From Palsa-1392 sp963819975 (lineage in GTDB: Bacteria; Verrucomicrobiota; Verrucomicrobiia; Chthoniobacterales; UBA10450), in NCBI GenBank assembly GCA_963819975.1, contig CAWFYE010000009.1, positions 1 through 64,000 of the forward strand: a stretch of 64,000 nt of DNA, in the 5' to 3' direction. The translations under genes and the position numbers were made by a program. Shown here in pieces: positions 17,327 through 25,575 of the stretch. Position 1 is the stretch's first letter, and each line of letters opens with the position of its first letter. The notes beneath the pieces were generated by a model. That model was not told where the DNA came from, ran no database searches, and saw only the letters and a list, made by a program, of their open reading frames with translations.

Positions 17327-18451
17327 TTGATCAGCGTCACCCATGTCGCGACCACGGCGGAACGCGACGCCTTCATCAAATTCCCCTGGGAAATCTACAG
17401 GGACGATCCGGCCTGGGTGCCACCGCTCCTGCTTGAGCGAAAGGAATTTCTCGACCGGAAGAAACATCCGTTTTTCGAGCATGGCGACGCGGCGCTTTTT
17501 CTCGCCCGGTCGGGCGGAAAGATTGTCGGGCGAATCATGGCGAGCGACGATCCAAACTATAACGCCTATCACCGAAGCAACGTCGGCTGCTTCGGACTCT
17601 TCGATTGTGTAAACGATTCCGCGGTGGCGACGGCGCTATTCGATGCCGCCGCCAACTGGCTACGGGCCAAGGGTCGGGATGAGATCATGGGCCCGATCGA
17701 TTACTCGACCAATTACGTCTGCGGCCTGCTCGTCGAAGGATTTGAGTTCCCTCCCACGCTCCTGACGGCGCATAACCCGCCCTACTACACGGCGCTCATC
17801 GAAGGCCTCGGGTTTCACAAGGTGATGGATTTCTACGCCTGGTGGTTTGCCGAACCTGCCCGCGCCGCGACCCGTCTGCGCCGCCTCGCCGCTTCGCTCA
17901 AAAAGCGCCAACCGGCCAGCATCCGTCAGGGGAACCTGAAGAATTTCCGCGCCGAAGCCGGACGCCTCCGGGAAATCTACAACGACGCCTGGAAGGAAAA
18001 CTGGGGCTTCGTCCCGTTCACCGAGAAGGAATTCGAATTCATGGCGAAAGAGTTGAAGCAACTCGTCGTACCGGAATTCACCCTCATCGCGGAGGTCGGC
18101 GACGAACCGGTCGGTTTCATCCTTTGCGTCCCGGACATCAATGTCGCGTTCAAGAAAATCGATGGCCGCCTAACGAGTTACGGTATCCCGATTGGCCTCG
18201 CCAAGCTGCTCTACCACAAGAGCCGGCTCCGAACGGCGCGCCTGATCGCGCTTGGGGTCAAACCGAAGTATCGCCGCGGCGGCATCGCCGAGATGCTCGT
18301 GCTGCGGATTATCGAAGACGCCATGATCAAGCGCGGATTCACTGGCGAACTGAGCATGACGCTGGAGAACAATCACCTCATCAATCGCTTCCTCTCCGCG
18401 ATCGGCGCGGAGAAATACAAGACCTACCGAATTTACCAGCGGCTGCTGTAG
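17327..18451 (+). CDS. GNAT-fold protein, candidate bacterial ceramide synthase
   Basis: A 374-residue soluble protein with a GNAT acyltransferase core. The N-terminal part reads FPWEIYRDDPAWVPPLLLERK followed by PFFEHGDAALFLAR and GRIMA; the C-terminal half has the acetyl-CoA loop region ALGVKPKYRRGGIAEMLV. This long two-part GNAT architecture with 'DPAWVPPL' resembles the bCerS protein of Caulobacter, which N-acylates the long-chain base. The assignment is from memory of that family plus operon context (last gene, 20 bases after the 2-hydroxylase), so it is plausible, not proven. Start is TTG. The CCTAACGA motif is inside (18169), encoding Leu-Thr. Confidence 0.65.
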   Translation: MISVTHVATTAERDAFIKFPWEIYRDDPAWVPPLLLERKEFLDRKKHPFFEHGDAALFLARSGGKIVGRIMASDDPNYNAYHRSNVGCFGLFDCVNDSAVATALFDAAANWLRAKGRDEIMGPIDYSTNYVCGLLVEGFEFPPTLLTAHNPPYYTALIEGLGFHKVMDFYAWWFAEPARAATRLRRLAASLKKRQPASIRQGNLKNFRAEAGRLREIYNDAWKENWGFVPFTEKEFEFMAKELKQLVVPEFTLIAEVGDEPVGFILCVPDINVAFKKIDGRLTSYGIPIGLAKLLYHKSRLRTARLIALGVKPKYRRGGIAEMLVLRIIEDAMIKRGFTGELSMTLENNHLINRFLSAIGAEKYKTYRIYQRLL

Positions 18452-18508
18452 ACCTTATCGGCTCGGCTCAAAGCAAAAGCTTCCCTGACGGCGAGTGCCT
18501 TCCGTCCC

Positions 18509-18525
18509 GCTTCGCACAGCGAAGC
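18509..18525. terminator. Hairpin between convergent genes (no T run)
   Basis: GCTTCGC-ACA-GCGAAGC is a perfect 7-base-pair stem with an ACA loop. It lies 58 bases after the GNAT gene and just past the end of the convergent radical SAM gene. It lacks a T run, so its use as a terminator is a guess from position. Confidence 0.4.
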
Positions 18526-18527
18526 GT

Positions 18528-19547
18528 CTACACTGCGGTCGCCAGGTCACGAATGCGAGCGGCCCCGCCACCCTGCATTCTGGCGACGCGACTGCTTAAC
18601 ATACCCACCACTTCGCGGGCGCCGTATTGCAGCGGATGATTCACGGCCAATGAGGCCTCCGCGGTGCAATAAACTCCGCAGCCCGCCTGGCAGCTCTTTT
18701 TTTTGTTGTAGCTGAGCAGGTCCTCCCGCGTGATATCGAGAAGATCCCTCTCGGTTCGCACCTGGCTGCAGAGCCAGAATTTCCCCCGCGAGGAAACGAA
18801 GAAATATTTGTAGCCCGCCACGCAGGTCCATTCGATCGGTTTCTGGCGCAGCATCTTTTTTTCGTAGGCAAAAAGATTCCAGCTCGTGTGAATCTTCTCC
18901 CCGTTGCGCTTCAGTTCCTCCTGCTTTTCGATGAAGCGGAGCAGCGGCTCGTTCGCCTTGGGATCGCGCAGGGCGCGGTCGTGCACGAGGTCGTCGTGGA
19001 TGACGCGCGCATGCACCGGGATGCCCCGGTCGAGACAGGTGTCGATCACCTGGCCCATCTCATCCAGCGTCTCGTTGAAGAGAACGCCGCTGACCTGCAG
19101 TTTGATTTTCGAATCCTTGAACCAGTCGAGCTTGTGCAGAATCGACTGCATCGATTTGCGGGTGCTCGCGATCGGCGTCATCCGGTCGACGGAAATCTGC
19201 AGTTTATCGAGCCCTGCTTCTTCCAACTCGGCCAGAAGCTGTTGGTTCAGGAGAAAACCGTTGGTCGACATGCTGACCGGGGAAAATCCGATCGACTTTG
19301 CGTAACGAACCAACTCGGCGATCGCCGGATGCTTGAGCGGTTCGCCTCCTTGAAACCCGATCCGGGCAACACCCAGCGCGCGGATGTGGTCCATCCACTT
19401 TTTGAGATCGGCCACGTTCGGGTTCGGAATCGAGTTATCGTATTCGTTGCAGTAATGGCAATCCAGGTTGCACTGCTCGGTCACGTAGAGGTGCGCGGCC
19501 CATGGTTTGGTATCGAAAACCCGCAGGGCCTGCTCGAAAGCGCTCAT
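18528..19547 (-). CDS. Radical SAM protein with SPASM/twitch-like C-terminus (copy 1)
   Basis: A 339-residue protein. The radical SAM [4Fe-4S] motif is CNLDCHYC at about residues 27-34, followed by the SAM-binding GGEP in GFQGGEPLKHP and a STNGFLL strand. Near the C-terminus a second cysteine cluster (WLCSQVRTERD, then KKSCQAGCGVYC) suggests an auxiliary Fe-S site as in SPASM proteins. The same pattern occurs in the gene at 21019, so the two are paralogues. Substrate unknown. It faces the end of the sphingolipid operon, and a role in building or modifying that lipid or its head group is possible. Confidence 0.88.
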   Translation of the reverse strand: MSAFEQALRVFDTKPWAAHLYVTEQCNLDCHYCNEYDNSIPNPNVADLKKWMDHIRALGVARIGFQGGEPLKHPAIAELVRYAKSIGFSPVSMSTNGFLLNQQLLAELEEAGLDKLQISVDRMTPIASTRKSMQSILHKLDWFKDSKIKLQVSGVLFNETLDEMGQVIDTCLDRGIPVHARVIHDDLVHDRALRDPKANEPLLRFIEKQEELKRNGEKIHTSWNLFAYEKKMLRQKPIEWTCVAGYKYFFVSSRGKFWLCSQVRTERDLLDITREDLLSYNKKKSCQAGCGVYCTAEASLAVNHPLQYGAREVVGMLSSRVARMQGGGAARIRDLATAV

Positions 19548-19605
19548 TGCCTCCTTATCGCCGTCGCAGCGATGGCGTCAAGCAAGCAAGCGACGGCCCG
19601 GGATT

Positions 19606-20889
19606 TCAAACGCCCTCTTTTCTTCCGATGACCCGCACGACAAAAATGGCGCGCGGGACCTGAATCGCAGCCGTCACGGCCGCCCACCAGGCCATGATCT
19701 TGAAGGCATGGACCGGAGCCTGAAACAGAACGCCCAGGGCGAATATCCAGACGTAAATATTTCGCCGGCCACCAAACAGCCTAACGATCCGATCGAAATC
19801 CCCTATTTCGTCGATCAACCGACCAAAACGGCGAATCACACTCAATTTGCCCAACCCCGCCACCGCCTCTGCGCCCAGCAAAAGCAACAAATAACCGAAG
19901 GCCGTGGGCAGGCGACCAGAGCTTCGGAAATACCAAGCCAGCGCAATCCACCAGGAAATTTCAAAGAGCGCGTCGAACCAATGTTCCAATTTCCCCGCCT
20001 TTGAGGTCTCGACTTTGATCCGGGCCTGCTTACCATCGAGGCCATCGAGGATACCGACCGCGAGGGCGAGTGTGATGCCCAACCCGAGATGTCCGGTGGC
20101 AAAAAGGAAGGTCGCTGCCCAGGCGACGATGTTGGAAAAGACGGTCAATTGATTGGGGGTGATGGCCGTCTTGCAGAGATGCGAGACGAGAAAGTTTTCG
20201 ATCGGAGCATGGACCAGCGCCGGAAAATCCTGGGAGCCCTTTTGCGCGGCCTCGATCAGCACACGCTCCGCCACCTCGCGCCGGCCCGGCGCTGGCGACG
20301 GAAACCAGTAGGCGCGTAGTTCCCGCCGCATCTCGCCCGAGTACCAGGCGTGCGAGGCAATATCGAGCGCGTTGATTCGGCCCGCCTCGATATCATGGCG
20401 AAGCGCTTCATCCAGCGGAGCAGCCTCGGTGGCCGCCCAGCCCTTTGACAAAAGGACAGCACCGCAGAAGCGGCCCCGTTTCGTCTCCGGCGCAGAAGCA
20501 ACCAATGCCTGCGTGTTTGCCGGCGGCGCCGAGTCCACCAGTGCGGCAGCGGAGTCGTGGGCGTCGAGAAGCAGGAGCAACCGGGAATCGAAGACGGCAT
20601 CGCCGCGAAGAACGAGCAGAGATCGGGCATCGTTAGGCCAAGCCTCGACGATCTGCCTGAACGTGACCGGACCACTCGCCCGGCCCCGAATCTCTAATGC
20701 GACCTGCGCTCGGTCCGGCGAAAAATTAGCCAATCGTTTTGCGACAACCTCGGGCGTGGCGGAGAGGACGATCGCCTTCTTCAGTCCAAGACGCTGCAGC
20801 GTGCGCAGGAGACGTTCGAGCAGAGAAATGCCGCAAAGCTCGGTCAGGGCACCGGGAGCGTCGGCGAGGATGACAAATTCATGGCGCAC
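19606..20889 (-). CDS. Nucleotidyltransferase-like / CDP-alcohol phosphotransferase fusion
   Basis: A 427-residue two-domain protein. Residues ~1-220 resemble a sugar-nucleotidyltransferase fold (EFVILADAPGALTELCGISLLERLL, later LLVLRGDAVFD) but lack the G-x-G-x-R-x(n)-K signature, so catalysis there is doubtful. The C-terminal half is a membrane CDP-alcohol transferase with LDGLDGKQAR; the expected G-x3-D-x3-D continues as GKLEHWFD, one residue short and with E/H for the first Asp. Layout matches IPCT/DIPPS proteins that make and use CDP-inositol. GTG at 20889 is chosen because CAGGAG lies 7 bases upstream; the longer frame overlaps the divergent gene. Confidence 0.75.
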   Translation of the reverse strand: MRHEFVILADAPGALTELCGISLLERLLRTLQRLGLKKAIVLSATPEVVAKRLANFSPDRAQVALEIRGRASGPVTFRQIVEAWPNDARSLLVLRGDAVFDSRLLLLLDAHDSAAALVDSAPPANTQALVASAPETKRGRFCGAVLLSKGWAATEAAPLDEALRHDIEAGRINALDIASHAWYSGEMRRELRAYWFPSPAPGRREVAERVLIEAAQKGSQDFPALVHAPIENFLVSHLCKTAITPNQLTVFSNIVAWAATFLFATGHLGLGITLALAVGILDGLDGKQARIKVETSKAGKLEHWFDALFEISWWIALAWYFRSSGRLPTAFGYLLLLLGAEAVAGLGKLSVIRRFGRLIDEIGDFDRIVRLFGGRRNIYVWIFALGVLFQAPVHAFKIMAWWAAVTAAIQVPRAIFVVRVIGRKEGV

Positions 20890-21018
20890 TGCCGACTCCT
20901 GAACGATCGATCGTCTTTTGGCAAGAACTGGAAGGCGACGCCCCGTAGTTGCTGCGTGTCTTTGCGAATTAACGATGGCAGAGCATCGCCCTCCAGCTCT
21001 TGCCGCCAATCGATCTTC

Positions 21019-21972
21019 ATGTTAGACGGCTGGCGTTCTCGCATGGCGCCAAATCTCTTTTCCCGTTTGCGCTACAGCCCCTTTTTGGTGCAGATGGTCG
21101 TGATTCGGCGCTGTAATCTCGCCTGCGGTTACTGTTCGGAGTTTGATAAGACAAGCGAACCGGTTCCGGTCGAGCTGCTCGAGCAGCGCCTCGAGAAGCT
21201 GCGCGAACTCGGCACCTTCGGAATTTCGCTCACCGGCGGCGAGCCGACCTTGCATCCCGATCTTACCCGGCTGATTCGAAAATGCCGCGCCCTTGGCTTT
21301 TTCCGCACCGGCATGATCTCGAACGGTTTTTTTCTACGGCCGGAAATGATCGAGAAGCTAAACGCCGCCGGGCTGCAGGAGATGCAGATTTCGATCGATG
21401 GCGTGCAGCGCAACGCCACGACCGAGAAGGTGCTCGACAACCTCAAGCCGCGCCTCCTCGCGCTCCGCGAACACGCCCGTTTCGCGGTCACGGTGAGCGG
21501 CGTGATCGGAGCCGCGCCGCCGGAAGAAGCGGAGGAGGTCGTCGCCTTCGCGCGCGAACTTGGATTCACGCCGCGCGTGCTGCTGGTGCACGATCATCAG
21601 GGTCAGCTCAAATTGAAGCCAGAAGAAGCGCAGGCCTTCCAGCGCATCGTCAACACGCTGCCGAAAAGCTGGGTGGATTTCTCGAGCTATCGCAAACGGC
21701 TGGTGCGTGATGGGAAGGCGCCGTTCAAGTGCCGGGCCGGCAGCCGCTATCTTTACATCGATGAATTCGGCAACGTGAACTGGTGTTCGCAAACTCGCAC
21801 CGTCTGGTCGAAACCGCTGATGGATTACACGCCCGCGGATTTGCGCGAACAGTTTTACGCTTACAAATCCTGCAACGAGACCTGCACCCTCGGCTGCGCG
21901 CGTTCCTCCAGCCAGCTCGACAACTGGCGGGCCTGGAATAACGGGACGCAGGCCAACGGCGGTGGCGCTTAG
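21019..21972 (+). CDS. Radical SAM protein with SPASM/twitch-like C-terminus (copy 2)
   Basis: A 317-residue protein from ATG 21019 (ATG 21043 is also possible). The cluster motif CNLACGYC follows VVIRR, then LTGGEPTLHPDL and ISNGFFL. The C-terminal cysteines (NWCSQTRTVW, KSCNETCTLGCARS) match those of the paralogue at 18528. The gene diverges from the transferase fusion across 129 bases and overlaps the following glycosyltransferase by 11 bases, so it is likely co-transcribed with it. Reaction unknown. Confidence 0.87.
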   Translation: MLDGWRSRMAPNLFSRLRYSPFLVQMVVIRRCNLACGYCSEFDKTSEPVPVELLEQRLEKLRELGTFGISLTGGEPTLHPDLTRLIRKCRALGFFRTGMISNGFFLRPEMIEKLNAAGLQEMQISIDGVQRNATTEKVLDNLKPRLLALREHARFAVTVSGVIGAAPPEEAEEVVAFARELGFTPRVLLVHDHQGQLKLKPEEAQAFQRIVNTLPKSWVDFSSYRKRLVRDGKAPFKCRAGSRYLYIDEFGNVNWCSQTRTVWSKPLMDYTPADLREQFYAYKSCNETCTLGCARSSSQLDNWRAWNNGTQANGGGA

Positions 21973-23527
21973 CGATCGACAATTTTGGTGGTCGGTGCTC
22001 GGGATCGTCCTCCTCACGGTCGTGACCCGGCTGCCGGCGCTGCAGCATCCGCAGGCGATCGACGACGAAGAAACTTATTCCGTCGTCGCCAACGTGATCG
22101 TCGACGGCGGCCGGCCCTACGTCGATGCGATCGAGCGCAAACCACCGTTGCTCTTCTGGACCTACGCGGCGGTGGTCGAGGCGTTCGGAAAATATAATTG
22201 GAAGGCACTCCACGCGGTCGCGCTTTTGTGGACGCTGGGCACGATGGCTGGTCTCTATGCGATCGGGCGCGGGTTGTTCGATCGCACGACCGGGCTGATC
22301 GCAGCCCTCCTCTACAGCATATTTCAACCCTGGGGCGAGCTGAGGGACCTGGCCTTCAATGGCGAGATGGTGATGAATCTTCCGGTGGTTTGGGCATGGG
22401 CGATCGGCTTGCGCCGCAGCTCTTCTCGCATTCGTCCCGAACTCTTCCTCGCCGGTTTTCTTTTGGGCGCGGGATTTCTGCTCAAACAGCCGGCGGCGAT
22501 CGCTGCGGTGCCGCTCGGAGTTTATTTGCTCCTGCCGGCTTATCGCAGCAGCCGGGCTTTGACCTTTTGGCAAAGCGTTCTCCAGGCGGCGCTGCTGACC
22601 GCCGGGTTCGTCGCCGCGCTGGGCGTGGTCGCACTCGTGCTCCACCAGCAAGGGATCCTGCGCGAGGCCTACTTCTGGACGATCACCGACCACGCGATTC
22701 CACACATCTTCTGGACCAAGGGCGTCCTGCACAGCCTGGCGTTTGTGGGGATGTGCCTGCCCCTTTTGATCGGAGCAGTGCTGGCGGCTGTGGCGGGCGA
22801 CACCCTCTGGAGCGGCCGGCACGCGGAGCGAGCGGCGCTGGTTGGGCTGGTCGCGGCGTCGATCATCGGCGTGTCGGCGGGCATGCGTTTTTATTTTCAC
22901 TACTACATCCAGTTGATCCCGCCGCTCGCGCTCCTCGCCGCGACTTATTACAGAGGCCTTTGGTCCGGGCGGACTCGGCCGGGTCATTGGCTGCTGCGTC
23001 CGGCCGTGACCTATGCCTGGCTGACGATCACGGTGGTCGGGTTTTCAATTTCGCATTGGGTCGGGCTCGCCTCGCAACGCGCCACCTCGGAGACGGGACG
23101 ATACCTCCTCGAGAATTCCGCGCCTAACGACAGAATTTTCGTTTGGGGACAGGCGCCGCGAATTTATCTAGAGGCGCGGCGCCAGCCGGCGTGTCGCTTC
23201 GTCGTAACCTTTCCGCTCACCGGTTACATCTTCGGCTGGAACCAGCAGAGCATCCCCCACATCGACACCCGCAAGTGGATCGTGCCGGGCGCCTGGAAAG
23301 ATCTCGAAGAGGATTTTGCCAAACATCCGCCGGCCTATGTCGTCGATGTCCAGGTGCCGGCGAAGAATGCGCATTATCCGGTGCGCGATTTTCCGATTCT
23401 CGCCAGGCTCCTGGCGGAGCGCTATCACTCGGTCGCGCGAACCGCCGAGGGCTTGATTTATCGGATGAATGCGACCGGCAACCCGGCGAAAAAAATCGCA
23501 GGAGCGGAAAGCCCCGAAAGCGAGTAG
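21962..23527 (+). CDS. GT-C glycosyltransferase, PMT/ArnT-like
   Basis: A 521-residue polytopic membrane protein with about 10-12 hydrophobic helices. The first periplasmic loop contains the acidic motif IDDEETYSVVA, matching the DExxY-type catalytic loop of the ArnT/PMT (GT39/GT83) superfamily, and the second loop has RKPPLLFWTYA. These enzymes use polyprenyl-phosphate sugars on the periplasmic face. It overlaps the end of the radical SAM gene (GTG start) and precedes a GT9 gene by 14 bases. Modification of lipid A or the exported lipid with a sugar is a reasonable hypothesis. Confidence 0.85.
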   Translation: MALSDRQFWWSVLGIVLLTVVTRLPALQHPQAIDDEETYSVVANVIVDGGRPYVDAIERKPPLLFWTYAAVVEAFGKYNWKALHAVALLWTLGTMAGLYAIGRGLFDRTTGLIAALLYSIFQPWGELRDLAFNGEMVMNLPVVWAWAIGLRRSSSRIRPELFLAGFLLGAGFLLKQPAAIAAVPLGVYLLLPAYRSSRALTFWQSVLQAALLTAGFVAALGVVALVLHQQGILREAYFWTITDHAIPHIFWTKGVLHSLAFVGMCLPLLIGAVLAAVAGDTLWSGRHAERAALVGLVAASIIGVSAGMRFYFHYYIQLIPPLALLAATYYRGLWSGRTRPGHWLLRPAVTYAWLTITVVGFSISHWVGLASQRATSETGRYLLENSAPNDRIFVWGQAPRIYLEARRQPACRFVVTFPLTGYIFGWNQQSIPHIDTRKWIVPGAWKDLEEDFAKHPPAYVVDVQVPAKNAHYPVRDFPILARLLAERYHSVARTAEGLIYRMNATGNPAKKIAGAESPESE

Positions 23528-23541
23528 CTTCCTCTTGCGGA

Positions 23542-24819
23542 ATGGATCTACCGGTCGGCATCGCTACCTTGCAGCACACGGACCGATGGATCGGAGTTCC
23601 GCTCTGCTTCCTTCTCACTCTCTGGAGAAAAATCGTCGAACCGCGTCCTCCCGCCGCCCGCCGGCCGCGCAAAATTCTCCTGGTCAAATTCGCGGAGCAG
23701 GGCTCGACCGTTCTGGCTTATCCCGCCATCCGTCGCGCGATCGAGCTGGTCGGACGCGAGAACCTTTACTTCGTCGTCTTCGAGGACAACCGCTTCATCC
23801 TCGACGCGATGGAAGTCATTCCCGAGGAAAACGTGATCACGATTCCAACGCGGAGTCCTTTCGCCCTCGCCCTCGGCGCACTGCGGGCGGTTTTGCGCGC
23901 GCGCAAGATCGGGATCGATTCGGCGGTCGACATGGAATTTTTTACCCGCTTTTCCGCCCTCCTGACATTCCTGACGGATGCGGAGGCGCGCGTCGGCTTT
24001 CACGTATTTTTTGGCGATGGACCGTATCGCGGCGATCTCATGACGCATCGTCTTTTGTATAATTCTCATCTGCACACCAGCCAGATCTTCGAGACGATGG
24101 TGGAAGCCCTGACCCGTAATCCCGAAATGCTTCCCACGTTCGATTTTACCCCTTCGGCAAAGCAAATTTATCCGATCTTTCGAGTTCGCCCTAACGAACC
24201 CCCGGAAGTCGAAGAACTCCTGCGAAGGGAAAATCCGCGACTCGGTTCGGCACCCCTCGTTCTCTTGAATCCGAACGCGAGCGATCTGCTGCCGCTGCGG
24301 CGCTGGCCGGCGCTTCGCTATGTCGAGTTGGCGCGACGGTTACTCGATCGTTTCCCCGATCTCTTCATTGGTTTTACCGGCGCCCCGGAGGAAACAGCCG
24401 CGATTAATGGGCTGGCCCATGATGTCGGCTCGAACCGCGTGCTCGCCCTCGCCGGAAAAACCACGCTCCGACAGTTGCTCGTGCTTTACGGGCGCAGCGA
24501 GATCCTGGTAACAAACGATAGCGGGCCCGCACATTTCGCATCGATGACACCGATTCATGTTGTGACCTTGTTCGGGCCGGAAACGCCCGCGCTCTTCGCC
24601 GCTCGTTCGCCTAACGCAAGTGTGCTCTGGGCCGGGATCGCGTGCAGTCCCTGTGTCAATGCCTACAACAACCGGCAGTCGGTTTGTCGCAACAATCTCT
24701 GCATGCAGGCCATCACCGTTGAGCAGGTTTTCGCAAGAGTCAGCGCCATCTACGAGGCACATTTGAGCGAGCGATCGAAAATCTCCATCCTGCCCGTGGC
24801 AGTTGGGTCGCAGGGATAA
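23542..24819 (+). CDS. Heptosyltransferase-like GT9 glycosyltransferase
   Basis: A 425-residue enzyme of the ADP-heptose:LPS heptosyltransferase family. Visible features: KILLVKFAEQGSTVLAYPA at the start of the first Rossmann domain, LNPNASDLLPLRRWP at the domain junction, and the donor-site stretch ILVTNDSGPAHFASMTP followed by LFGPETP. A Cys-rich segment near the end (GIACSPCVNAYNN...CRNN) is common in verrucomicrobial and cyanobacterial members. The frame is open 400 bases upstream inside the previous gene, but ATG 23542 is the natural start. It converges with the IPCT-like gene. Confidence 0.9.
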   Translation: MDLPVGIATLQHTDRWIGVPLCFLLTLWRKIVEPRPPAARRPRKILLVKFAEQGSTVLAYPAIRRAIELVGRENLYFVVFEDNRFILDAMEVIPEENVITIPTRSPFALALGALRAVLRARKIGIDSAVDMEFFTRFSALLTFLTDAEARVGFHVFFGDGPYRGDLMTHRLLYNSHLHTSQIFETMVEALTRNPEMLPTFDFTPSAKQIYPIFRVRPNEPPEVEELLRRENPRLGSAPLVLLNPNASDLLPLRRWPALRYVELARRLLDRFPDLFIGFTGAPEETAAINGLAHDVGSNRVLALAGKTTLRQLLVLYGRSEILVTNDSGPAHFASMTPIHVVTLFGPETPALFAARSPNASVLWAGIACSPCVNAYNNRQSVCRNNLCMQAITVEQVFARVSAIYEAHLSERSKISILPVAVGSQG

Positions 24820-24837
24820 CCGGCCCGCTGCGTTCCG

Positions 24838-25572
24838 TCAGGCTTGCAATACTGCGGCTTCGCGGAAATGCGCTTCGGCCTGCGCATACATTTCCGGCGT
24901 ATCCACGTCCTGCCACCAAGCGTCGCCGATCTCGATCGCGCGCACCTTGCCGTCCTCCGCCATCAACCGCACCCCGTCCGCCAGACTGCAATCGCCATTC
25001 TTCTTCGCCCGGGCCAGGTAATCGAAGAATTCGTTAGGGCAGAGAAAGACGCCGGTGTCAATCGCGTCGTAGCTCGCGAGCGTTTTTCCAATCGCGGTCA
25101 CACGGTCGCCGGTCGTCTGCACTTTCATAGCGTCATCCAAGTCGAAGATGGCTTTAATCTTTCGATCGATTGCCAGGTTCAGCTCGCTCGTGTCCGACTG
25201 CTCGACGACCCGCTTTAGCACGGCAGGATCGAAAAGATGATCGCCCATCGTGAGCAAAAAAGGCTCCTGCACCTCCCCGGCGGCGCAAAGCACGGATATA
25301 CCGTTCTGTTTTTGCCAATCCGGATTCGCAATCGCGTTCAGGCGCATGGCTGATGGCAGCAGGGGACGCAATGCCCTAACGAGCGCGTCGCCGTTCGCCC
25401 CCACCACCGCGTGCAGGGTGCGCACGCCGACTTTCTCCAGCCCGTCGAGAATGTAGGAAATAAGCGGGCGCCCAAAAATCGGCACGAGCGGTTTCGGCAG
25501 ACTATGGCCGGATGCGCGCAGGCGGGAACCCGTCCCGGCCATCAGAACGACCGCGTCGTTTATCTCGCGCAT
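24838..25572 (-). CDS. Nucleotidyltransferase, inositol-1-phosphate cytidylyltransferase-like
   Basis: A 244-residue NTP-transferase. The signature loop reads VLMAGTGSRLRASGHSLPKPL, and the acceptor/Mg region reads FLLTMGDHLFD. The middle segment DLDDAMKVQTTGDRVTAIGK followed by YDAIDTGVFLCP is strongly reminiscent of the IPCT domain of hyperthermophile IPCT/DIPPS, which couples CTP and inositol-1-phosphate to CDP-inositol. A sugar-1-phosphate nucleotidyltransferase is the alternative. It is the last gene of an eight-gene minus-strand operon, 3 bases after an SDR, and a myo-inositol-phosphate synthase diverges from the head of that operon. Confidence 0.75.
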   Translation of the reverse strand: MREINDAVVLMAGTGSRLRASGHSLPKPLVPIFGRPLISYILDGLEKVGVRTLHAVVGANGDALVRALRPLLPSAMRLNAIANPDWQKQNGISVLCAAGEVQEPFLLTMGDHLFDPAVLKRVVEQSDTSELNLAIDRKIKAIFDLDDAMKVQTTGDRVTAIGKTLASYDAIDTGVFLCPNEFFDYLARAKKNGDCSLADGVRLMAEDGKVRAIEIGDAWWQDVDTPEMYAQAEAHFREAAVLQA

Positions 25573-25575
25573 CGC

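Noticed and set aside
24838..25572. Calling the nucleotidyltransferase a glucose-1-phosphate thymidylyl- or uridylyltransferase
   Set aside because: The central D-L-D-D-A-x-K-V and D-T-G-V-F layout fits the inositol-phosphate cytidylyltransferase type better, although sugar substrates remain possible.
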